A stretch of 64,000 nt of DNA, taken from Syntrophaceae bacterium. Lineage in GTDB: Bacteria > Desulfobacterota > Syntrophia > Syntrophales > Smithellaceae. The stretch covers positions 24,268 to 88,267 of the forward strand of contig JAFGLS010000065.1 of assembly GCA_016927935.1 (NCBI GenBank). The letters are read 5' to 3'. The translations under genes and the position numbers were made by a program. Positions within the stretch are counted from its first letter, which is position 1. Each line of letters begins with the position of its first letter. Positions 16,431-26,100 of the stretch are shown here, one piece after another. The notes beneath the pieces were generated by a model, which searched no databases, was not told where the DNA came from, and saw only the letters and a list, made by a program, of their open reading frames with translations.

Positions 16431-16458
16431 TTGACAATTTTTCCTAATATGTTATGAG
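16431..16458 (+). promoter_or_regulatory. Sigma-70 promoter of the winged-helix regulator gene
   Basis: A consensus -35 TTGACA (16431-16436) is followed after 16 bp by TATGAG (16453-16458). The -10 overlaps the left arm of the palindrome at 16454-16474. Confidence 0.6.
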
Positions 16459-16474
16459 TAGTATAACTACTCAT
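16454..16474. promoter_or_regulatory. Perfect palindrome, probable operator
   Basis: ATGAGTAG-TATAA-CTACTCAT is a perfect 8-5-8 inverted repeat. It sits between the -10 and the ribosome binding site of a gene encoding a winged-helix protein, the ideal place for autorepression. Confidence 0.65.
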
Positions 16475-16486
16475 AAAGGAGTAAAA

Positions 16487-17038
16487 ATGAAGGAGCTTTT
16501 TACAGGACTAATATCTTCAAAAACCAGAATCAATCTGCTGGTGCGCTTTTTTTTCAACCCGGGAACGAAAGCGTATCTTCGCGAACTTTCAAAGGATTTT
16601 AATTTATCTTCCAATGCCGTCCGTGAAGAATTAAATCAGCTTACAAAAACCAAACTACTGACATCCCGGAAGGAAGGACGAAACGTATATTACAAATCAA
16701 ACAACAGTCATCCTCTTTTCCCGGAGCTGAAATCAATGGTCAGAAAGGTTATGGGTCTGGATCAGGTTATTGAAAGCATCCTCACCAGACTGGGAGAATT
16801 GGAATATGCCTATATTATTGATGATTATGCCGAAGGCAAGGATACCGGAATCATAGATTTAGTGCTTGTAGGGAGAATAAATCAGTATCATCTGAACGAT
16901 TTGAGCAGAAAAACTGAACGATATATCAAACGTAAAATTCGTTCTCTTGTTTTGACCAGAGAAGAATTCAAGGCCTTTATGCCTAAAATGAAAAACAGGC
17001 CAAACTTTCTGGTGTGGGAACGACAGAGGAATAAGTAA
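16487..17038 (+). CDS. Winged-helix transcriptional regulator with nucleotidyltransferase-like C-terminus
   Basis: About 183 residues. The N-terminal half is an ArsR-like winged helix: SSKTRINLLVRFFFNPGTKA, then YLRELSKDFNLSSNAVREELNQL as the helix-turn-helix and LLTSRKEGRNVYYKSN as the wing. The C-terminal half (AYIIDDYAEGKDTGIIDLVLVG) resembles a degenerate nucleotidyltransferase-like fold with one short acidic motif and no clear active site. I place the start at the ATG at 16487, preceded by AAAGGAG at a five-base spacing. The track start at 16454 would translate the palindromic operator and is rejected. It precedes the polysaccharide run and may repress it, but control of anything beyond its own gene is inference. 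Confidence 0.85.
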   Translation: MKELFTGLISSKTRINLLVRFFFNPGTKAYLRELSKDFNLSSNAVREELNQLTKTKLLTSRKEGRNVYYKSNNSHPLFPELKSMVRKVMGLDQVIESILTRLGELEYAYIIDDYAEGKDTGIIDLVLVGRINQYHLNDLSRKTERYIKRKIRSLVLTREEFKAFMPKMKNRPNFLVWERQRNK

Positions 17039-17195
17039 CCCCCGTTAGAAAGTCTTCGACTTTCCAACGGGTAGGCTCACATAGGGCATTAAACCCCGTG
17101 TTCGTTGAAAAAGAAGAACCATCAATCCCGCTGCAAGCCCCGATAGAAGCAATGCTTCGCACGGGGCAAGCAGCGGGGCTTTCTAACGGGGTAAA
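17037..17195. repeat. Nested palindromic element with terminal inverted repeats
   Basis: The ends TAACCCCCGTTAGAAAG (overlapping the preceding stop codon) and CTTTCTAACGGGGTAA form a near-perfect terminal inverted repeat. Inside are a 31-bp hairpin, CCCGTTAGAAAGTC-TTC-GACTTTCCAACGGG, and a second GC-rich arm, CCCGCTGCAAGCCCCG..CGGGGCAAGCAGCGGGG. It is about 160 bp and non-coding. The first hairpin could double as a terminator for the regulator gene. Confidence 0.65.
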
Positions 17196-17288
17196 GATTA
17201 TTCCGCTATGTATAACAAGTTGAATTTATTGAGTATCTCCAAGGGCTACATTATTTCTATGTAACTCACGGGGCGGAGCTGAATTCAA

Positions 17289-18398
17289 GTGGTTAATCAC
17301 GAGACAAGCTATGCCGGACGGATTCTTTTTTTAGACGCCTTGCGTGGATTAGCGGCAGTATGGGTCGTGCTATATCATATGGTGTTCATCCCCAAACCAA
17401 ATCTGGTGACGCCTGTCTGGGCATCGTCATGGGTTCGTGTGGGGGGAATGGGGGTCACTCTTTTTTTCCTCTTTACAGGTTTTTCCATTTGTTACACGAT
17501 GAAAGCGCACCAAATGGAACAAAGGCCTTTTCTCAGCTTTTACATTCGCCGTTTCTTTCGAGTGGCCCCTCTCCTTTATCTGCTTATAATAGCAATTATC
17601 ATAAGAAACCCATACTATCATTCCTCCCTCGAAGTAGCTGCAAACTTCCTGTTTGTTTTCAATCTCTTTCCCGGATGGCAAACAGGTATTGTTTGGGCAA
17701 GTTGGTACATTGGTGCTTTGGTTTTTCTTTATCTCTTATCGCCACTCGTTTACCAATATTTCAATAATTTACGGAAGGCAGCAATATTTATTCTTTTATC
17801 AGTAGTGATGTTTTATGCTTTCAAATGCCTTATAAAATATATTCCATTTGATTATGAAACATACTTTCAGTGGTCTTTTATCAGGCATTTGCCAATTTTT
17901 GCCTCCGGCGTTTTAATCTATTATATACTGAAGAGAAATCCACTACATCAGTTCAAGTATAAAAAAAGCACCGGTTTGTTCTTGTTAGGCATTTCTTTAT
18001 TGCTTTTTATCGGATTACTTCTTAAAAAGTTACCAGTACTTGATCAATACCATTGGCAAGCCATAATCTTTTCAATTTTTATAATTGGTGTTGCAATAAA
18101 TCCACTTAACATTATTGTTAATAACTATACTGTATACCTCGGCAAACTGAGCCTTTCTTTGTATTTATGTCATCCCATATTAATCGTTTATCTAACTCCA
18201 CTGTATCGATATATATATGCATGGCCGGTTCCTTTATCGATCCAATATTTGATAATTGTCTGCATTACATTATTCTTACTTATTGGCATTTCTTTCTTAA
18301 CATACAAAATTGTAGAAGAACCATTTGTACGTATGGGAAAGAAATGCCTGGATTCAATAAAGCGACGTAACCGGCGGAGTGAACTGAATCCGGCGTAA
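17289..18398 (+). CDS. Acyltransferase 3 family membrane protein (OafA/NodX-like)
   Basis: A 369-residue integral membrane protein with about ten hydrophobic segments. It opens with the family signature RILFLDALRGLAAVWVVLYH, whose Arg and His are thought to be catalytic, and later has the FYIRRFFRVAPLLYLL motif. These proteins transfer acetyl or other acyl groups from cytosolic donors to sugars of exported glycans. There is no C-terminal SGNH domain, so the membrane domain acts alone. The start is a GTG at 17289 with a weak GGAG twelve bases upstream. It opens the + strand polysaccharide run; O-acetylation of that glycan is the likely role. Confidence 0.88.
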   Translation: MVNHETSYAGRILFLDALRGLAAVWVVLYHMVFIPKPNLVTPVWASSWVRVGGMGVTLFFLFTGFSICYTMKAHQMEQRPFLSFYIRRFFRVAPLLYLLIIAIIIRNPYYHSSLEVAANFLFVFNLFPGWQTGIVWASWYIGALVFLYLLSPLVYQYFNNLRKAAIFILLSVVMFYAFKCLIKYIPFDYETYFQWSFIRHLPIFASGVLIYYILKRNPLHQFKYKKSTGLFLLGISLLLFIGLLLKKLPVLDQYHWQAIIFSIFIIGVAINPLNIIVNNYTVYLGKLSLSLYLCHPILIVYLTPLYRYIYAWPVPLSIQYLIIVCITLFLLIGISFLTYKIVEEPFVRMGKKCLDSIKRRNRRSELNPA

Positions 18399-18439
18399 TT
18401 AAACATATGAATAATGAATAAAAAATTGGTGTCAAAGAA

Positions 18440-19336
18440 TTGGACTTATTATTTAAAAAAAATACTTTAGCCGCTGAGAAAGTCCATTCAAAAGACCGTG
18501 TTTCGGTTTACACACCTGAATCAGCTCTGCGCAATCCGATGAAACTCATTCGTGAAATGTTTCGTGATTTGTATTCTTCACGTGAGCTGGCCTGGCGACT
18601 TTTTGTTCGTGACGTAAGTGCCCGTTATCGGCAGAGTCTGCTTGGCTACGTGTGGGCTTTCCTACCACCCATCGTGGCTACCTGCACATTCGTTTTGTTG
18701 AATCGGAGCGGGATTCTCAATGTGGGTAACCTGCCGCTTCCCTACCCTGCCTACGTAATGATAGGAACGCTTTTGTGGCAAGTTTTTGCCGACGCAATAA
18801 ACAGCCCCATTAAAACGGTGACGGCCGCCAAGTCTATGCTGGTAAAGATCAATTTCCCGCGTGAAGCAATCCTGATTTCCGGTATGTTGGATGTTTTTTT
18901 AAATTTTGCAATACGTTTGATTTTACTTATAGCAATCTTTATCTATTATGGAATTGTACCGCCAATAACCGCACCACTTGCAGTAACAGGAGTTTTTGCC
19001 ATTTTTTGTTTAGGTATAATGATCGGAATTATTCTTACACCTATAGGCATACTTTATACTGATATAGGTCAAGTATTGAGTATGGTGCTTTCTTTCTGGA
19101 TGCTGTTTACTCCGGTTGTTTATGCACCACCCACAACCGGTATTCTAGCGCGACTGACATCATTAAACCCGGTTAGTCCACTTATCGTTACCACACGCGA
19201 ATGGTTGGCAATAGGTGCAGCAAGCAATTTATTTCCCGCTTCGGTCGTTTTCCTAATCACTATGGTTCTTTTATTTGCCGGCTGGCTCCTTTATCGACTG
19301 GCAATGCCCATTCTTATAGAACGAATGGGCGGATGA
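18440..19336 (+). CDS. Polysaccharide ABC transporter permease (Wzm/KpsM/TagG type)
   Basis: A 298-residue ABC-2 type permease with six membrane segments. The pre-membrane amphipathic region reads LAWRLFVRDVSARYRQSLLGYVWAFLPP, the hallmark of O-antigen/capsule exporters (RDL..RY..S.LG..W). It would form the inner-membrane channel that exports a lipid-linked polysaccharide, paired with the Wzt-like ATPase at 20850. The track start is a TTG with no clear ribosome binding site; the ATG at 18539 is an alternative but would lose the first 33 residues. Between the permease and ATPase genes stands a radical SAM gene, which breaks the normal wzm-wzt pair. Confidence 0.92.
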   Translation: MDLLFKKNTLAAEKVHSKDRVSVYTPESALRNPMKLIREMFRDLYSSRELAWRLFVRDVSARYRQSLLGYVWAFLPPIVATCTFVLLNRSGILNVGNLPLPYPAYVMIGTLLWQVFADAINSPIKTVTAAKSMLVKINFPREAILISGMLDVFLNFAIRLILLIAIFIYYGIVPPITAPLAVTGVFAIFCLGIMIGIILTPIGILYTDIGQVLSMVLSFWMLFTPVVYAPPTTGILARLTSLNPVSPLIVTTREWLAIGAASNLFPASVVFLITMVLLFAGWLLYRLAMPILIERMGG

Positions 19337-19382
19337 ATCTCACAGAAACTTTTATTTCTCTTTATTTAAAAGGACAATATTT

Positions 19383-20837
19383 ATGAAAGTTGCTTTCTTC
19401 TTTTTTCCTCCGTGGGACCCTCATTTCCCTTCCTATACGACGGCCCTTTTCAGAGGATCGACACTAAAAGCCGGGCATGAATTTTTCGGATTTGATCTGA
19501 ATATTGATATATACAACTCTGTACAGAAGGAAGATAAAAAAATTTGGAATGCCCAATCAGCAAATTTATGGCAGGTGGACAGCGATAAAATCATTCAAAA
19601 ATATTCAAGATATATAGATTCATGTATAGAAAAAATAACCGGATTGAGAATTGATCTCTATGCGATGTCTATAAATGTATATTCCAAGAACATAGCCTTC
19701 TATACGGCCCGGAAAATAAAAGAGAATAATCGCGCCGCCAGGATATTTATCGGAGGACCTCAGTGTTTTCCAGCATATGATGGTCTCAAAATCCTTAAAA
19801 ACAAGTATGTGGATGCCATTTGTACCGGAGAAGGTGATCTAATATGGATAAAAGCTCTTGATCATTTTTACAAATATGGAAATCTTCAGCTTGATGTTCC
19901 GGGATTGTCCTATAAAAAAGATAACGGTGATATCGTCAATAACGGAGTTCCTGAAATAGTACGGAATTTGAATTCAATCCCGTTCGCCGACTACAGTGAT
20001 ATTGATTTCAGAAAATACGGCAATGTATATAATTTCAGTCTGATGACAAGCCGTGGTTGTATCAACAAATGCGCATTTTGCAGCGAGAGACCGAATTTTT
20101 CTGTGTTCAGATTTCGTTCGGCAGAAAATATCTATAACGAAATTGTCAAACACCTGCAAGATATGCATCACAATCCTTCCGTTTCCCGATGGCGGATTTT
20201 GTATAATAGGATAATGCCATACAGACGGATGTTTCAGTACAACCGGATGAATCTTCCTTATATCAGTTTCAATGATTCCCTGTTAAACGGAGTTCCGAAA
20301 GAACTCGAAAGGTTCTGCGATCTGGTTATTCGGGGAGGTCATAAGTTCAGTTGGGGAGGTATGGCACTTATAAGAAAAGAATTGACTTTTAATATGCTCA
20401 ACAAGATGCAAAAAGCCGGCTGTTATAATCTGGCATGGGGGCTGGAATCCGGATGTCAAGAAGTTCTGGATCTAATGAATAAAAAGTTCTTTGATATAAA
20501 TCTGGCCAAACAGGTAATAAAAATGACGCATAATGCCGGAATACATCAGTCCATCTCCCTGATAGCAGGCTTCCCTGGAGAAACTGAAGAGATGTTTCTC
20601 AAAACAAAAGAGTTTGTAAAAGAGTTTAAAGATTATATTGTAGTTGGTATTCAACCAATGATGCTTGTCAAGAATTCTTTGGTCTCCGACAAACCTGAAG
20701 ATTTTGGAATTAAACCGGGAAGTGACTGGTTAAAATGGCAAACTCTTGACGGAACAAATACTTACGACATCAGACTCCAAAGAGTCGAAGCACTAAGATC
20801 TGTACTTGACGGGAAATTGATTACTATAGATAAATGA
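19383..20837 (+). CDS. B12-binding-domain radical SAM protein inside the polysaccharide export pair
   Basis: A 484-residue protein. The N-terminal B12-binding-like Rossmann domain (about 1-190) has FIGGPQCFPAYDGLKIL and ICTGEGDL, typical of the cobalamin-associated radical SAM group. The iron-sulfur motif CINKCAFC (CxxxCxxC), preceded by MTSRG, lies near residue 220, followed by the barrel with WGLESGCQEVLDLMNK and SLIAGFPGETEEMF. Such enzymes use S-adenosylmethionine and often cobalamin for methyl transfer or other radical chemistry. It is co-directional between the permease and ATPase genes with short gaps, suggesting it modifies the exported glycan or its lipid carrier. The substrate is unknown. 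Confidence 0.9.
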   Translation: MKVAFFFFPPWDPHFPSYTTALFRGSTLKAGHEFFGFDLNIDIYNSVQKEDKKIWNAQSANLWQVDSDKIIQKYSRYIDSCIEKITGLRIDLYAMSINVYSKNIAFYTARKIKENNRAARIFIGGPQCFPAYDGLKILKNKYVDAICTGEGDLIWIKALDHFYKYGNLQLDVPGLSYKKDNGDIVNNGVPEIVRNLNSIPFADYSDIDFRKYGNVYNFSLMTSRGCINKCAFCSERPNFSVFRFRSAENIYNEIVKHLQDMHHNPSVSRWRILYNRIMPYRRMFQYNRMNLPYISFNDSLLNGVPKELERFCDLVIRGGHKFSWGGMALIRKELTFNMLNKMQKAGCYNLAWGLESGCQEVLDLMNKKFFDINLAKQVIKMTHNAGIHQSISLIAGFPGETEEMFLKTKEFVKEFKDYIVVGIQPMMLVKNSLVSDKPEDFGIKPGSDWLKWQTLDGTNTYDIRLQRVEALRSVLDGKLITIDK

Positions 20838-20849
20838 TTACGCAGAAAC

Positions 20850-22124
20850 ATGCATTTGCCAACCGGAAATAATAATTCTTGTGAAACAAAACCGAATAAA
20901 ATGACCACCAATGATATTTTAATAAAAGCTGACGGCGTATCAAAGAAATTTTGTCGCAGCCTCAAAAAATCACTCTGGTATGGTTTTAAGGACATCTCCA
21001 GCGAAGCCCTGGGGTATAGAGGCGGTCACGATAGACTTCGTTCCGAAGAATTCTGGGCGGTAAAAGATATCTCTTTTGATTTAAAGCGTGGAGAATGTCT
21101 CGGAATTATTGGCCGCAACGGAGCGGGCAAAACTACCCTTCTTAAAATGCTCAACGGTCTGATCAAGCCGGACAAGGGCTGTATAACAATACGCGGCCGT
21201 GTTGGTGCTCTCATTGCCCTCGGTGCGGGATTTAATCCTATCTTGACCGGACGCGAAAACATCTACGTTAATGGTTCAGTGCTGGGACTTAGCAAACGGG
21301 AAATTGATGAGAAAATTGAAGAGATAATTGATTTCAGTGAAGTCAGAGAATTCATTGATTCACCGGTGCAAAGCTATAGTTCTGGAATGCAGGTACGGCT
21401 TGGTTTTGCGATTGCGGCTTCGCTACAACCGGACGTCCTATTGATTGATGAGGTTCTTGCCGTAGGCGACGTTGGTTTTCAAACAAAATGTTTCAACTTA
21501 TTGAATCGGCAATCGAATAAAACGACAGTTGTTTTTGTTTCACATATGATGAACCAGGTAGCACGCATCGCTAATAAAATTATCGTTATGGAAAAAGGAA
21601 TGGCTGCCTTCCAATCGAATGATGTTGCCGGTGGAATTGAGCATTACAACGATTCATTCAAAAATGAAGGGGTAACGGTTACCGGAACAGGAAAAGCTGT
21701 GATTGAGCAAATTCGCTTATATGGAGAGGATTCTTCTGACAATGAATCTATGCCTATTTTCCAGTATGGAAGTGATATAACAATTGAACTTGATTATCGA
21801 TTGCATAAGAATGTACAGGCATGTGTGATTGCAATCGGTATTTTCGATCAATCGATGCGCATGATTGCCCAATCATTTTCAAGAGCATCGGGAATCTCCT
21901 TTGAAAATAACCATGGAATTATAAAGACAAAAATAATTATTCCGCGAATCCCTCTTGCACCAGGTCTGTATAGTATCACCATAGGATTTACAGAAAAGAG
22001 GCAATCAGGTCAATGGGGAGAACACCTCGCTAGATATGAGGCTATAAAGTCTGTTAAAATTATTGGTAATGCGGCCCTATCGGCAAGTTACGCACCTATT
22101 GTACTAGAGGCCAAATGGTCCTAA
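20850..22124 (+). CDS. Polysaccharide ABC transporter ATPase with glycan-binding C-terminus (Wzt type)
   Basis: A 424-residue ATPase. The nucleotide-binding domain has Walker A GRNGAGKTT near residue 87, signature YSSGMQVRLGFAIA and Walker B VLLIDEVLAVGD, the TagH/KpsT/Wzt form. From about residue 275 a C-terminal beta-sandwich (IEQIRLYGEDSSDNES, ITIELDYRLHKNVQA, ITIGFTEKRQSGQWGEHLAR) matches the Wzt C-terminal domain, which in characterised systems recognises the capped non-reducing end of the O-antigen before export. That predicts a terminal modification, and the window supplies methyltransferases. The start may be ATG 20850 or ATG 20901 (MTTNDILIKADGVSKKF), the latter fitting the family better. 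Confidence 0.93.
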   Translation: MHLPTGNNNSCETKPNKMTTNDILIKADGVSKKFCRSLKKSLWYGFKDISSEALGYRGGHDRLRSEEFWAVKDISFDLKRGECLGIIGRNGAGKTTLLKMLNGLIKPDKGCITIRGRVGALIALGAGFNPILTGRENIYVNGSVLGLSKREIDEKIEEIIDFSEVREFIDSPVQSYSSGMQVRLGFAIAASLQPDVLLIDEVLAVGDVGFQTKCFNLLNRQSNKTTVVFVSHMMNQVARIANKIIVMEKGMAAFQSNDVAGGIEHYNDSFKNEGVTVTGTGKAVIEQIRLYGEDSSDNESMPIFQYGSDITIELDYRLHKNVQACVIAIGIFDQSMRMIAQSFSRASGISFENNHGIIKTKIIIPRIPLAPGLYSITIGFTEKRQSGQWGEHLARYEAIKSVKIIGNAALSASYAPIVLEAKWS

Positions 22125-22178
22125 TTTCTTGATTTTTCCCATGCTTTTTTAAAAAAAATTCACAAAGCGTGGTGTATT

Positions 22179-23066
22179 ATGAGATTGATGCGGCATTTCT
22201 CAAAAAAATGGTCAAATCTTTTAATTAATCATATTGTTCAATCGTTGCCGGATCACGTTCTTTCCTTACAACTGCCTGAAAAATGCAGATATTCGGAAAT
22301 GGACATTAATAAGAATGATTTGAAGAGATGGTGTGACCAATATGTCCCTGACTGGGAAACGTCGTTCGGTGATATCAGACATAAAAAGATTATAGAGTTC
22401 TTCTGCAGTTATAATTTGCTAAGACTATGCCCGAAAGATATTTTAATGGATGTTGCCGGCGGCACGTATGGATATTTGAAAACAGCCGAAGTTGCCCGTC
22501 GAATTCTTCAAGATCGAGCCATAGCAAATTTTATCATTGAAGCATTGGGAACTGAAGTGGATTATATAGAAAGTGACGCAGGCAATATACCTTTGCCGGA
22601 AAACAGTATAGATAAAATATCTTGTCACCACTCCTTTGAGCATTTCCAGAATGATACTGACATACGTTTTATACGTGAAGTTAAGAGAATACTAAAACCG
22701 GGCGGCATGTGTTGTATTGTTCCACTGTTCTTAACAAAACGATTTTATGAAATTACAGATGAATTAACTCTACACAGAAAATATAGTGACGCATCTACCC
22801 GTATAATAGATCCCACCGCGACACTTCCCGGAGGTATATTTTCCGGTAATTACGCACGGACATACAGCATGGCAGCGTTCAACAATCATATTCTTGATCA
22901 GCTTGACGCCATCGAATGGAATGTTAATATTGTTAAGGTTCTTTTGAATGGCCGACCAGCACCGTATCCTGACATCCCGTGTAATAAAAATGTTGCAAGT
23001 GTTAACTTTCCTTACAGATGTCTCCTGATAAAAAAGAAAAATCTTAATGATAAAAATTGCCGGTGA
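22179..23066 (+). CDS. SAM-dependent methyltransferase
   Basis: A 295-residue class I methyltransferase. Motif I is the unusual DVAGGTYGYL; the acidic strand and post-motif read VDYIESDAGNIPLPENSIDKISCHHSFEHF, and IREVKRILKPGGMCCIVPLF is the classic motif near strand 5. The body belongs to the Methyltransf_11 group. Its place after the Wzt-like ATPase makes it a candidate for methylating the terminal sugar recognised by that ATPase, as in methyl-capped O-antigens; this is inference. The N-terminal 50 residues carry no recognisable domain. Confidence 0.82.
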   Translation: MRLMRHFSKKWSNLLINHIVQSLPDHVLSLQLPEKCRYSEMDINKNDLKRWCDQYVPDWETSFGDIRHKKIIEFFCSYNLLRLCPKDILMDVAGGTYGYLKTAEVARRILQDRAIANFIIEALGTEVDYIESDAGNIPLPENSIDKISCHHSFEHFQNDTDIRFIREVKRILKPGGMCCIVPLFLTKRFYEITDELTLHRKYSDASTRIIDPTATLPGGIFSGNYARTYSMAAFNNHILDQLDAIEWNVNIVKVLLNGRPAPYPDIPCNKNVASVNFPYRCLLIKKKNLNDKNCR

Positions 23067-23103
23067 AATCGGTTTTATTTCTCTTCAATAATCATCAAAT
23101 ATA

Positions 23104-26100
23104 ATGTCGCAAAAACATTCACATCTGAATAATGAAATGGGTAAAGAAAACTGGAAACTATTCAGGGCAGCAATATTTCAATATCATTTGCATGAATGCC
23201 TCACATATTTTCTTCATGTCAGCCAGGCAGGCAGTCACAGGTCTTTTTTGAGTACTGGAAAGAGTTTGCCTAGTGAAAAATTGACGGTTTTAAACGGTAT
23301 TTGCAGCCGTTTAATAGGAGAATCCATTCTACCTAAAAAAATATTGGCCACACACCTTAATCAATATAAGTATGCTGAAATTCTCTCCCGTGCATTTAGC
23401 TTGTGGAAAAAGGATCCCCCTGTCTCATTTTCTCCACCTCAGATACTTCCAAAAGGAAAATCTTATGAGGAATGGTTTCGGACAGGTGGCAGCCAAAAAA
23501 AGTATTGGCCGGTGCATGAACTCAGAAAATGGCTCCTAAAACATGGCGCACATTACTTCCGGCATGGCCTAATACACGGCAGTGTAGGCACCCTTGATGA
23601 TAGGAATGGTTTTAGTGACTTGGATCTGGCATTTATCATTCGAGGAAACGTGATTCTAGATAAAGATGCACTTGTTGGATTGAGACAGAAGGCTCGTCAA
23701 ATCTTAATTTATACATATGCATTTGATCCCCTAATGCACCATGGCCCCTACTACCTGACAGAATTTGATTTATCAATATACCCGCAAGGATTACTTCCAC
23801 TTGTTATATATGAAAACGGCGTAAACATCTTCGGAAATGATGAATTCATATATGTCAGACCTTATAATTCGGAATTTTTTACCGATTCATTAGTGGAATA
23901 TTTTAACGAGCACATCAAAGAATGGGCAAATAATAAGCAATATATTTCTGATGCATGGGATGTTGAAGTTGTTTTGGGAACAATAATGTTATTACCTTCT
24001 CTTTATCTGCAAAGCATTTCCAATAAATTCAGATATAAAAGTTTCTCGTTCAGTGAAGCAAAACTGGACTTCACGCCGGACCAATGGATGCCCATCGAAA
24101 TTGCAACAAACATAAGATCCAGTTTACCGGAACGTTATCGGCCGCCACATTTACTTGTTTCCATTGCCAGATTGACTGGAAAAGCAGGTTTTTTACCAAA
24201 ACGTGCCCTTCTTCACGGCAAGTCTAAACAATCGGCTAAATTAGCGCAATACATGATAGGAAGTGATTTTGCCGAACAATCATTAAGATTAATTAATTCA
24301 GTGCGAAAAAAAATTGCCGATGCGGATGTTGTCAATAGATCAGCCCCAGAGGAATTTTTATCTGCTCTGGGAGATATACAAAGAGGACCTTTTACCGATG
24401 AACCATTTAAGGCAACAATGGCTGATTATATGAAGGCGAAAGACTATTTAATTGACCGGTGGACTAAATCCGATAAACGTCCTGTCGCCATTTATCAACT
24501 GGGATCAATAGGCGCGGCTGGCCACTCGGATATTGATTTTATTGTGGTCTGGCCGGAAGCACAGCCCATAAAATATAAAGACTACCGGCAGGCTGAATAT
24601 CCGGCATCGATTCAATCGTATATGGTTCATCCTCCCTATTTCTGCACACCGAAACTCTGGGAGAAGATGGCCGGCTGGTACCCTGCTTTTAGTCTTCAAC
24701 ACCTGTGGGGGGAAAAACTGGATTTACCTAAAGTGCCGGATGGAGCTTCTAAGGGAATTGCTCTCGGGCATCTTGCGGCCTCGCTTCACACAAAACTTCC
24801 TGAAGATTTATTTTTGTTTGCCATGCAGAAACCCATTCGGCTTCGCATCATCATCAACACTTTACACAGTTTCAAATATACCTGCCAATTAGCCGCGATG
24901 GCAGGAATGACACTGCCGCCGGATATTTCTGAATTGGCGAAAAAAATTGAAAACCTAAGAGAAAATTGGATCGATAACATCCCCAAACCTTTTGATAAAC
25001 TTCAACAGTTATCCATTGAAGTTTGTTGTGCTCTCCAAATCATTCATGACCTGTGTATAGAGGCTGTTGATAAATCATGCTCTTCCCGAGAAAACCCTGA
25101 TCAATATCCGATTTACTCACCGAACTTGAGCACTTATGCCCAGCATGCTGTATCTTGTTATTTTACTACAGGATCAACTCCCCGGCTATTAACAGCGGGC
25201 TTGGCCCGATTTCTTTCTCTTTGTGCTGTTTTTGAACCTAAAATGCTTCAGACTTTCAGACATCTTGGCAGGCTTCCAGGGATTTCCATTAATGAATCCA
25301 TCTACACAGAAGGACTAAGGCGATTTGCCGCCGATTCGGTGGAATATGCTGATGAAATGATTCCTTTAGGGGTTCCAGCAACGAAATACTACAGTTTGGG
25401 ATACAGCCCTAAAGGGAATCCGATAAACGACGGAGTTAAATTGCCATTCTTTCATCGTTCAGTTTCATTGATAAAACGAGCGGTCTCAATGACTCGGGAT
25501 AAACGCTCAAGGCAGTGGTTAGTTCATAAGCTAAAGGCACGTATAAATTATTTTATAAAATATTGTTCTCTTTATCCACGCCTTCGCTTATTCAGGATAT
25601 TAAAATCGGACAAACCAATTATAATTATATCGCAATTGATGCACATGGGAGATATTGTGGCGTGTGAGCCTGTCGCTCGACAATTACATGAAAAAAACCC
25701 CGGCGCCTATATAATCTGGTGTATAGATATCCGTTATCAGGAAATTGTAAAGAAAAACCCTCATATTAAATATGTGTTCAGTGTGCTGTGTATGTGGGAA
25801 TGGTCCCGGCTGCGCGATTCAGGCTTGTTTGATGCTATAATCGATTTGAATGTTCATGAAAGATATTGTTCCCGCTGCAATTTCATTCTATTAAAAGATG
25901 AAACCGCACAGGCCATTAAATATGGAACTCAATATCGCCATCCTTCACTCCTGGAAGCCTTTTCAAAGGGAGCGGGAATCGCAATAAGACCCGAAAGACC
26001 ACTCTTATATTACTCAAAAAAAATTATCCGTAGGATTGATTCTCTTTCTTTGCCGTCCTTTTTCATAGTCATAAATTGTAAATCTAATGAAGAATCCAGA

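Noticed and set aside
16454-16486. Track start of the winged-helix gene at 16454
   Set aside because: It would translate the palindromic operator and the ribosome binding site. The ATG at 16487 has a proper AAAGGAG.
22179-23066. Idea that the methyltransferase is degraded because motif I lacks GxGxG
   Set aside because: DVAGGTYG still supplies the glycine loop and the later motifs are intact, so it is kept as a probable active enzyme.
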